Below are positions 1 to 5,194 of a stretch of 5,876 bases of DNA, piece by piece. The notes under the pieces are model-generated. The model was not told the origin of the DNA, ran no database searches, and saw nothing but the letters and a program-made list of their open reading frames with translations. Numbering within the stretch: position 1 is the stretch's first letter; each line of letters begins with the position of its first letter. The stretch is from positions 1-5,876 of the forward strand of contig JAFTNB010000069.1 in the NCBI GenBank assembly GCA_017452115.1. The letters are read 5' to 3'. This DNA is from Alphaproteobacteria bacterium. GTDB taxonomy: Bacteria > Pseudomonadota > Alphaproteobacteria > RF32 > CAG-239. The position numbers were made by a program, and so were the translations under genes.

Positions 1-61
1 GTTCTCAAAATGTGGTTTCATCACTTCGTGACAAAAAATTAAAAATAGTAGGAAAAAAGTC

Positions 62-90
62 TTGACAAGTTAAATTTTTTTTGATACAAC
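62..90 (+). promoter_or_regulatory. Strong sigma70-type promoter, likely late-operon promoter
   Basis: A perfect -35 hexamer TTGACA (62-67) is followed by a 17-bp AT-rich spacer and a -10 hexamer TACAAC (85-90, 4 of 6 consensus positions). A TG one base upstream of the hexamer (82-83) makes it an extended -10. The predicted start of transcription is near 97. It is the only promoter of this quality I noticed in the window and it points at the packaging genes. The match is seen directly; its use as the late promoter is inferred from its position. Confidence 0.7.
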
Positions 91-115
91 ACTAAATGTC
101 ACTTGCTGGTAGTGT
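89..115. promoter_or_regulatory. Possible operator: inverted repeat across -10 and start site
   Basis: ACACTA (89-94) and TAGTGT (110-115) form a perfect 6-bp inverted repeat with a 15-bp gap. It overlaps the end of the -10 element and spans the predicted transcription start. Such a position would suit a repressor or activator dimer. Six-base arms can occur by chance in AT-rich DNA, so this is only a candidate. Confidence 0.22.
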
Positions 116-167
116 GTCTAAAATAAACTAATTCGTAAAACATATTCCTGTTTTGCGGATTTTTTTT
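97..167 (+). ncRNA. Predicted short leader RNA ended by a terminator
   Basis: If transcription starts near 97 and stops in the T tract at 160-167, the product is an RNA of about 70 nt without an obvious reading frame. This resembles the short terminated RNAs made from lambdoid late promoters (lambda 6S RNA from pR') in the absence of the Q antiterminator. The promoter and hairpin are seen; the RNA itself is inferred. The 5' part can also form a weak 4-bp hairpin (CACT 100-103 with AGTG 111-114). Confidence 0.33.
131..167 (+). terminator. Intrinsic terminator in the leader of the late operon
   Basis: Positions 131-141 pair with 150-160 to give an 11-bp stem (two G-T wobbles) and an 8-nt loop (142-149). 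The core is CGTAAAAC against GTTTTGCG, and a T8 run at 160-167 follows directly. This is textbook rho-independent terminator structure. It lies downstream of the promoter and upstream of the ribosome binding site of the first gene (GAGG, 171-174). It therefore either ends incoming transcription from the left, attenuates the operon's own promoter, or does both. Confidence 0.65.
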
Positions 168-181
168 ATTGAGGTTGTACA

Positions 182-493
182 ATGGTTACAAAAAAAATAA
201 AAACACTTTCCACCTTAAAAAAACGCCTCAAAAAAACTCTTCCGGAAAAAATTTCTGAAGTCATTGCCAGTTATGAAAATTTTTCAATGCAGCCAGTACC
301 TAATGATGCCAAAGGTTTTAGCGCACATCATTCTGCATGTAAATCTGCAGTTGTTCATGCCGAAACCTTACTCAAACTTGCTCGCTGGACTGAAAATGAA
401 AAAACTATTACGCAACAAGAAACAAGCTTAGAAATAGATTCATTGTTACGAGAAGCACGCAATGAACTTGAGGATACAGAATATGAAGATTGA
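182..493 (+). CDS. Small basic phage protein upstream of TerL (possible small terminase)
   Basis: This 103-aa protein of uncertain function is the first gene of the packaging block. The first 23 residues are very Lys/Arg-rich (KKIK, KKRLKK), which would suit nucleic-acid binding. The middle is predicted helical with an 'AKGFSAHHSACKSA...LLKLARW' stretch (about 44-69), and the last 20 residues are acidic. The start is supported by GAGG at 171-174, 7 nt from the ATG. Its TGA stop lies 11 nt inside the terminase large subunit gene, implying translational coupling. Location directly before TerL and the basic, helical character suggest a small terminase subunit or packaging accessory factor, but I recognise no diagnostic HTH motif, so this is inference only. 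The A-rich 5' end (A8 at 190-197, A7 runs at 217-223 and 230-236) could allow polymerase slippage. Confidence 0.8.
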   Translation: MVTKKIKTLSTLKKRLKKTLPEKISEVIASYENFSMQPVPNDAKGFSAHHSACKSAVVHAETLLKLARWTENEKTITQQETSLEIDSLLREARNELEDTEYED

Positions 494-1958
494 TTTTTTT
501 GAGTTTGTATATGTTTGGCTGCGCCTACAAGGTTTGCAAGTACCAAAACATCAAAAAAAGATTGCGTTATGGCTGTCACTAATTTGGCATAAGAAAAAAA
601 ATCGCCAAGCTTTGTTAATGGCTTTTCGTAATTCTGGTAAGTCTACAATTGTAGGACTATTTTGCAGCTGGATGTTATATACAGATTCAACGGTACGTAT
701 TTTAGTAATAGCCGCTGATCATGCCTTAGCCAAGAAGATGGTTCGTAATGTTAAAAGAATAATAGAACAACATCCTCTGACTCAAGGTATGAAACCTGAT
801 AAGTTAGATCAGTGGTCATCAGATCAATTTACAATTAATCGAGATATGGAATTACGTGATCCCTCTATGCTGGCTAAAGGCTTAGGGGCAAATCTTACAG
901 GTTTACGTGCCGATATTATTATTTGCGACGATGTGGAGGTGCCAAAAAATTGCGATACATCACTTAAGCGTCAAGATATGCGAGAAAAATTAAGTGAACT
1001 TGATTATATCTTAACGCCGACTGGTATCCAACTTTATATTGGTACTCCACATACTTATTATACGATATATCAGACTTCGTATGATAATAAAAAGCCGGAA
1101 ACAGAACCATTTTTATTAGGCTTTGATAAGCTTGAATTACCTATTTTGGATTCAAATGGAAAAAGTATTTGGCCGGAAAGATTTTCTGAGGAAAAGGTTG
1201 TTTCAATACGAGCCCGTTCAGGAGAGAGTAAATTCCTTTCTCAAATGATGCTTCAGCCGGTAAATATGCAGAACTGTATTCTTAATCCGGACTTATTAAA
1301 TCCATATGAAGGAGAAATTGAACTTATTAATGCTAATGGGCGTGATATTTTGAAAATTGGCGAAAAAAAGATGTTATCTGCTTCTTGCTGGTGGGATCCA
1401 GCCTTTGGAAATGGCGGGGATAATAGCGTAATTGCTTGCGTATTTACTGATGAAAACGGAGGAATTTGGTTGCATGATTTAGAATATATTAAAATTACTA
1501 ATTCCAATAATGCCGCAGAAGAACAATGTCAAAAAGTACTTTCGTTTCTACAGCGTAATTATTTACCTTCTATTCGACTTGAGGTTAATGGAGTAGGTCG
1601 TTTTTTACCTGAAATATTACGCCGGAATATTAAATTGGCTCAAATGAATATTGCTGTTTTAGAGATGTATTCTTCAGAAAACAAACAAAAACGTATTTTG
1701 GAAGCTTTCGAAGTATTATTGGCAGCTCGTGCACTCAATGTACATAAACATATATATTGTAGTGGATTTATTGAAGAAATGCGCGAATGGAGTTTTGAAG
1801 GTGCAGCTCACGATGATGCTTTGGATGCTGTTGCCGGTTGTCTGCGTTCTGAACCGATACGTATAGCATCTGTACCAATAAATAATAAATATTCGTTACA
1901 GCATAAATGGCAAGGAGGAGGACAATTTACAGCACGCTACAAATTTGAAGTAATATAA
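483..1958 (+). CDS. Terminase large subunit (T7 gp19-like packaging ATPase/nuclease)
   Basis: This is the motor that translocates phage DNA into the prohead through the portal and cuts the concatemer. From the start used here (491 aa), Walker A is FRNSGKST at 48-55. Walker B is DIIICDD at 144-150, followed by E152, in the 'ADIIxxDDVE' form typical of T7 gp19-like terminases. The ATPase coupling motif IGTP is at 186-189. The RNase H-like nuclease domain shows D305 (WWDPAFG), D313, E367 (LEVNGVG) and HDDALDA at 443-449. All catalytic motifs are present and the length is normal. An upstream ATG at 462 would add seven residues, but the ATG at 483 has GAGGA (470-474) at an 8-nt spacing and is preferred. 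The gene overlaps the preceding one by 11 nt, which suggests coupled translation and matched expression. Confidence 0.95.
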   Translation: MKIDFFEFVYVWLRLQGLQVPKHQKKIALWLSLIWHKKKNRQALLMAFRNSGKSTIVGLFCSWMLYTDSTVRILVIAADHALAKKMVRNVKRIIEQHPLTQGMKPDKLDQWSSDQFTINRDMELRDPSMLAKGLGANLTGLRADIIICDDVEVPKNCDTSLKRQDMREKLSELDYILTPTGIQLYIGTPHTYYTIYQTSYDNKKPETEPFLLGFDKLELPILDSNGKSIWPERFSEEKVVSIRARSGESKFLSQMMLQPVNMQNCILNPDLLNPYEGEIELINANGRDILKIGEKKMLSASCWWDPAFGNGGDNSVIACVFTDENGGIWLHDLEYIKITNSNNAAEEQCQKVLSFLQRNYLPSIRLEVNGVGRFLPEILRRNIKLAQMNIAVLEMYSSENKQKRILEAFEVLLAARALNVHKHIYCSGFIEEMREWSFEGAAHDDALDAVAGCLRSEPIRIASVPINNKYSLQHKWQGGGQFTARYKFEVI

Positions 1959-1979
1959 TTTTTATAAGAGGAATTAAAT

Positions 1980-2264
1980 ATGACAGGAGAACTTTTTAAT
2001 TGGGTGGCCATGATAGAGGTCCCCCTTTTTTTATGCTTATTTCGTATGATAAGCAAAAATAAAACTCGTTTTGAAGAAGATATAGTCGATATTAAAGGTT
2101 CACAAGAACATAAAATTTCGGTTTGTCGAGAAGCTTTAAGTGATTTTAAAATTCACGTTGCCCGTAATTATGTTTCCAATACCTATCTTAAAGATGTAGA
2201 AAACAGATTAACCGAACATCTGCTTCGTATTGAAAAGAAACTGGATAATACGGGAAAAAAATGA
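1980..2264 (+). CDS. Small membrane-anchored helical phage protein, function unknown
   Basis: The 94-aa product has one hydrophobic segment near the N-terminus (about residues 5-24, with an acidic E13 inside). A basic stretch follows, then a charged helical, probably coiled-coil region ending in 'YVSNTYLKDVENRLTEHLLRIEKKLD'. That C-terminal pattern recurs in small proteins of alphaproteobacterial phages, to my recollection without an assigned function. The start has AGAGGA (1967-1972) 7 nt upstream. The stop TGA overlaps the ATG of the endolysin gene (ATGA, 4-nt overlap). Sitting next to endolysin and holin, it could be a lysis accessory such as a spanin-like or holin-regulating protein, but nothing in the sequence proves this. 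Confidence 0.8.
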   Translation: MTGELFNWVAMIEVPLFLCLFRMISKNKTRFEEDIVDIKGSQEHKISVCREALSDFKIHVARNYVSNTYLKDVENRLTEHLLRIEKKLDNTGKK

Positions 2265-2680
2265 TGACAGAGGAAGATGTTGATATTTTGGCTCGTACTA
2301 TTTTCGGAGAAGCAAGAGGAGAGAGTTTATCCGGACAAGAAGCAATAGCCTCTGTTGTTATAAATCGAGTTAAATTTGCACAGCATAATGGTTGATATTG
2401 GTGGGGAGATAACATACGTAGTGTATGTCTAAAACCATGGCAGTTTTCATGTTGGAATATTCACGATGCTAACTATCCGTTCTTAACTCAAGATTTGAGT
2501 ACAGATAAATCATTTAAGATTTGTCGGCGAATTGCTTTGCGTGCGATTAACGGTGTTTTATCAGATAAAACCGGAGGAGCTACACATTATCATGTTCGCA
2601 ACCTTCGTCCTAAATGGTCGATTGGTAAAATACCTTGTGCCGAAATTGGTAATCATATTTTTTACAATGACATAGAATAA
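2261..2680 (+). pseudogene. SleB-type cell wall hydrolase (endolysin) interrupted by in-frame TGA
   Basis: Read through the stop, this gives 139 codons covering a compact SleB/CwlJ-type (Hydrolase_2) domain, which cleaves peptidoglycan for lysis. The first part has 'ARTIFGEARGE' (residues 11-21, with E17 the likely catalytic glutamate) and 'ASVVINRV'. The second part has 'YWWGDNIRSVC', 'PWQFSCWN' and a C-terminal 'GGATHYH' region, all characteristic of the family. Codon 45 is TGA (2393-2395), between Gly44 and Tyr46. Both sides are in the same frame with no indel and good conservation, so the lesion is a single substitution, recent decay, a read error, or a read-through site. The upstream piece is only 44 aa. 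The only plausible restart downstream is a TTG at 2495, which would lose half the domain. TGA is a true stop in three neighbouring genes. The ATG overlaps the previous stop by 4 nt and has only a weak GGGA site (2252-2255). Confidence 0.85.
2412..2428 (+). other. Small hairpin downstream of the in-frame TGA
   Basis: ACATAC (2412-2417) and GTATGT (2423-2428) form a perfect 6-bp stem with the 5-nt loop GTAGT. It can be extended by AG/CT (2407-2408 with 2429-2430) across a three-base bulge. It begins 16 nt after the TGA at 2393-2395. A structure in this place can stimulate stop-codon read-through, but it lies in conserved coding sequence (IRSVC) and may be chance. Confidence 0.3.
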
Positions 2681-2698
2681 GGAATTTAATGTAATATG
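2679..2698 (+). promoter_or_regulatory. Holin ribosome binding site with interposed start-stop ATGTAA
   Basis: The sequence AAGGAA (2679-2684) overlaps the endolysin stop codon and is the only good Shine-Dalgarno site for the holin. It lies 11 nt before the holin ATG at 2696, which is long. A second ATG at 2689, only 4 nt from the site and out of frame, is followed at once by TAA. Ribosomes could be diverted to this one-codon start-stop, lowering holin translation. The arrangement is seen; the regulatory role is inference. Confidence 0.35.
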
Positions 2699-3229
2699 TT
2701 AACTAAAATTTTAAGTAAAATTGGTCTTCCTTTATTGATGAAATTTGTTAGTTCATCACTGGGAAGTATGAATAATGAAATGGCAAAAAAAGCAGCATTT
2801 GCATTAAATGATGTAGATGTGGCCATTAATAAAGAAGAAATATCTTTGGAAGAGTTAAAAGAGGCAAATCGACATTTAGAAAAATCGCAAGAACTTGAAA
2901 GCAGTGTAGATACCGCAACCTTAAGCCTGATACACGAAACCATACGTAGTGAACTGAAATCAGAAGATAAATTTGTTCGTTTTTGGCGTCCGGCTTTTGG
3001 TTATTCGGTTGCATTTTCTTGGCTGCTTTGCATGCTGACAATTTGTTGGCTTATAATCAGCAATAATCCGCAAACACCGGCAATTATTATGGCTTTAGTA
3101 GAAACTACCTCACTTTGGGGAATTGCTTTAGGTGTTTTAGGAATTTCGGTTGTGCGTAGTAAAGATGAAAATAAACTATCTGCACCGCGTGGAATTTTTA
3201 ATAAATTTATAAATAACAACAAACAGTAA
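2696..3229 (+). CDS. Putative holin, 3TM family (GTA/prophage type)
   Basis: This 177-aa protein is likely to form the inner-membrane lesion that lets the endolysin reach the cell wall. The N-terminus (1-22) is amphipathic or hydrophobic. A long charged helical region rich in Glu and Lys follows (about 40-92). The 'RFWRPAFGY' motif (95-103) leads into one transmembrane segment (about 102-121). A second hydrophobic stretch (about 129-153) is followed by a basic tail. The WRP motif ahead of the membrane hairpin, the length and the layout fit the GTA_holin_3TM family. The neighbouring SleB-type endolysin gene supports a lysis role. The ATG at 2696 was chosen because no other in-frame start precedes the hydrophobic N-terminus. 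A membrane protein of another function cannot be excluded. Confidence 0.8.
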   Translation: MLTKILSKIGLPLLMKFVSSSLGSMNNEMAKKAAFALNDVDVAINKEEISLEELKEANRHLEKSQELESSVDTATLSLIHETIRSELKSEDKFVRFWRPAFGYSVAFSWLLCMLTICWLIISNNPQTPAIIMALVETTSLWGIALGVLGISVVRSKDENKLSAPRGIFNKFINNNKQ

Positions 3230-3240
3230 GGAGAAAAAAT

Positions 3241-3438
3241 ATGGGAAGCGTATTTTCTGCACCAAAAGTTGATACACCTGTTGTTGCCGAACAGGATAAC
3301 ACTGCAGATATGGTAGAACAAGAACGTAAGAAAGCCTTAGAACGTCAGCGTCGAGGAGCCGAAAGTACTATCAAAACGACATATACCGGAATATTAGATA
3401 CTAAAAATTTGAACCGTAAAAAGCTTTTGGGAGAATAA
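3241..3438 (+). CDS. Small portal-adjacent phage protein
   Basis: The 65-aa product has a Pro- and Ala-containing N-terminus ('MGSVFSAPKVDTP'), a highly charged Arg/Lys/Glu helix (about 25-40, 'EQERKKALERQRRGAES') and a C-terminal 'TIKTTYTGILDTKNLNRKKLLGE'. The pattern of proline-rich start, 'ERRR-RG-A-T' centre and terminal 'RKxLLG' is common in small proteins encoded just before podovirus portal genes. Their precise role is not known to me; they may be minor virion or assembly proteins. The start is firm: AAGGAG (3228-3233) lies 7 nt upstream and overlaps the holin stop. Its TAA shares one base with the portal ATG (TAATG), so the two are probably translated together. Confidence 0.85.
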   Translation: MGSVFSAPKVDTPVVAEQDNTADMVEQERKKALERQRRGAESTIKTTYTGILDTKNLNRKKLLGE

Positions 3439-4955
3439 TGATGGAAAATAAAATCCATGAATTAATCGCTCATTGGCAGAAAGCTTGTGAACGTAAACAA
3501 TATTGGGAGCCGCATTGGCAAGAATGTTATAATTATGCTTTTCCTCAACGAGAAAATGTTTGTGCAGCTCAAGTTTCAGAAAATTATGGAAGTAAACAAA
3601 ATTTGCATTTATTTGATGGAACTGCACCCGATGCAGTAGATCAACTTGCATCATCTTTGCTGTCAGAATTAACACCGCCATGGGCAAAATGGTTTGGCTT
3701 AAAAGCAGGAGCAGAACTTACCTCTGTTGAAAAAACTCAGGTTTCAAGTATACTTGAAAAATCAACGGATATTTTATTGCAAAATTTTGAACATTCAAAT
3801 TTTGCAGTTGAAATTCATCAGTGTTACCTTGATTTAGTAACAGCCGGTACTGCTTGCTTGATGTTTGAGGAAGCACCATTAGGAGAAAGTACGGCGTTTC
3901 GTTTTTATGCAGTTCCTTTACGTGAAATTGCTTTGGAAGAAAGTGCAAACGGCAAACTGGATAGAACATTTCGTTGTTCTCAAATTACTCCTGATGGTAT
4001 TAAAATTCGTTTCCCTATTGCAGATATTCCTGAAAAATATATGGAACGAGCCAAACAAGATAAAAACTATCAACTTAAACTGATAGAAGCGGTTTTGCCT
4101 CGTAGCGGACAATATGGAGCACAAGGGTATGAATATACAGCCTTTGTTTTTGATGAAACTGAAGGGTATGAAAATGCAGTTGTTCTGCGAGATGGTGTCT
4201 TTGACACTTCTCCGTTTATTAATTTCCGTTGGCTTAAAGCTCCGGGAGAAGTTTATGGTCGTTCACCGGTAATGAAAGCATTACCTGATATTAAGACGGC
4301 TAATAAGGTAGTAGAACTTGTGCTTAAAAATGCTTCAATTGCAGTTACGGGAATTTGGCAAGCTGATGATGATGGTATTCTAAATCCAGCTAATATTAAA
4401 CTTGTTCCGGGCGCAATTATACCTAAGGCTGTAGGTTCAAAAGGTCTTACACCGTTAGAAGCGCCGGGGAAGTTTGATATTTCGCAATTAGTACTGGAAA
4501 ATTTGCGAGCAAGAATTAATCATGCTTTGCTTACAGATTCATTAGCTCAGATTAATGCACCTAATATGACAGCAACCGAAGTTTTAGAACGGGCATCACA
4601 AATGGCACGAATTTTAGGTGCAAGTTTTGGACGTTTACAGGCAGAGTTACTTACACCATTACTTAAGCGTGCATTTTATATTTTGCGCCGACGTGGAGAT
4701 ATTATGAATTTTGATTTGGATGGTAAGGTTGTAGACTTACAATACAGATCACCTTTAGCATTAGTACAAGCACGAAAAGATATTAGTACCGTATCTGAAT
4801 GGATAAATCTGGTTTCCTTAATGGGAGCAGATGCGGCTTCTGTTATCAATGCTAAAGAGGCAGCTATCTGGTTAGGAAATACTTTAAATGTTCCTGCCGG
4901 ATTAATTTTAGAGCTTCCGCCGCAAGAGGAGGACAAAAATGAACAGCTGCATTGA
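3438..4955 (+). CDS. Portal protein (podovirus head-to-tail connector)
   Basis: This 505-aa protein should form the dodecameric ring at one capsid vertex through which TerL pumps DNA and to which the tail attaches. Family features are visible throughout. The N-terminal helix has 'ACERKQYWEPHWQECYNYAFPQR' (about 16-38). The 'LFDGTAPDAVDQLASSLLSELTPPWAKWF' block (58-86) is the typical head-tail connector signature. 'VYGRSPVMKALPDIKTANK' lies near 271-289. A long helical C-terminal section includes 'TATEVLERA' and the 'LALVQARKDI' segment that resembles the wing/crown side. Length is normal for T7 gp8-like portals. ATG codons at 3438 and 3441 are both possible: GGGAG (3429-3433) is 4 nt from the first and 7 nt from the second. 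The gene overlaps the next by 17 nt. Confidence 0.95.
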   Translation: MMENKIHELIAHWQKACERKQYWEPHWQECYNYAFPQRENVCAAQVSENYGSKQNLHLFDGTAPDAVDQLASSLLSELTPPWAKWFGLKAGAELTSVEKTQVSSILEKSTDILLQNFEHSNFAVEIHQCYLDLVTAGTACLMFEEAPLGESTAFRFYAVPLREIALEESANGKLDRTFRCSQITPDGIKIRFPIADIPEKYMERAKQDKNYQLKLIEAVLPRSGQYGAQGYEYTAFVFDETEGYENAVVLRDGVFDTSPFINFRWLKAPGEVYGRSPVMKALPDIKTANKVVELVLKNASIAVTGIWQADDDGILNPANIKLVPGAIIPKAVGSKGLTPLEAPGKFDISQLVLENLRARINHALLTDSLAQINAPNMTATEVLERASQMARILGASFGRLQAELLTPLLKRAFYILRRRGDIMNFDLDGKVVDLQYRSPLALVQARKDISTVSEWINLVSLMGADAASVINAKEAAIWLGNTLNVPAGLILELPPQEEDKNEQLH

Positions 4956-5160
4956 TACTTCGCAAATGGAAGAAAAAGAAATACGTCAAACATTTGCTAA
5001 GTGTTTTTCCAATAGAGAGGGCAGAATTGTTCTCTCTTTTTTGCAAAGGATAACTTTGGAGCGATATTTAGGACCGGAATGCCCTAATGAACAATTACGT
5101 CATTTAGAAGGACAAAGGCATATAGTATGTTACATCAAATCGCTTGCCGGATTATCCTAA
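4939..5160 (+). CDS. Bbp19-like small phage structural protein
   Basis: The 73-aa product reads as a small helical protein with 'FAKCFSNREGRIVLSFLQRITLERYLGPE' (about 19-47) followed by 'LRHLEGQRHIVCYIKSL' (53-69). This pattern matches the Bbp19-like family often found between portal and scaffold genes in podoviruses and their prophages. Bbp19 was named from a Bordetella phage; its exact role in the particle is unclear to me. The start is supported by a strong AGGAGG (4927-4932) 6 nt before the ATG, inside the end of the portal gene. The stop is followed by two more in-frame stops (TAATAATAA). A terminator-like hairpin lies within this gene at 5014-5042. Confidence 0.85.
   Translation: MNSCIDTSQMEEKEIRQTFAKCFSNREGRIVLSFLQRITLERYLGPECPNEQLRHLEGQRHIVCYIKSLAGLS
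5014..5042 (+). terminator. Terminator-like hairpin inside the Bbp19-like gene
   Basis: Positions 5014-5023 pair with 5028-5037 to give a 10-bp stem (eight Watson-Crick pairs, two G-T wobbles) closed by the four-base loop GAAT (5024-5027). The six outer pairs are AGAGAG with CTCTCT. Five more T follow the stem (5038-5042), so the T run is 5037-5042. The form is that of an intrinsic terminator, yet it lies in codons for 'REGRIVLSFL', a conserved part of the protein. It may partly terminate transcription between the portal and scaffold genes, be masked by translating ribosomes, or be chance. Confidence 0.45.
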
Positions 5161-5194
5161 TAATAAAGATAATAAAAGAAGAAAGGTTAAAAAT

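Noticed and set aside
462..482. Earlier ATG start for the terminase large subunit
   Set aside because: It would add seven residues with no good ribosome binding site. The ATG at 483 has GAGGA at an ideal distance.
2393..2395. Genome-wide reassignment of TGA to an amino acid
   Set aside because: TGA ends the genes at 182-493, 1980-2264 and 3438-4955 at sensible places. Reading through the first would extend it about 100 nt further into TerL with no conserved sequence, and TGG is used freely for Trp.
2495..2680. Separate 61-aa gene starting at TTG
   Set aside because: It is in frame with, and homologous to, the C-terminal half of the SleB domain. There is no Shine-Dalgarno before the TTG, so it is the tail of the interrupted gene.
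2413..2951. 11-bp direct repeat CATACGTAGTG (2413-2423 and 2941-2951)
   Set aside because: Both copies encode Ile-Arg-Ser in frame with the same favoured codons in two coding regions. Chance through codon bias explains it.
2686..3321. Long minus-strand reading frames opposite holin and its neighbours
   Set aside because: They mirror well-supported plus-strand genes, show no family features, and lie opposite a contiguous operon.
4201..4230. TTGACA inside the portal gene as an internal promoter
   Set aside because: No acceptable -10 element lies 16-18 bp downstream.
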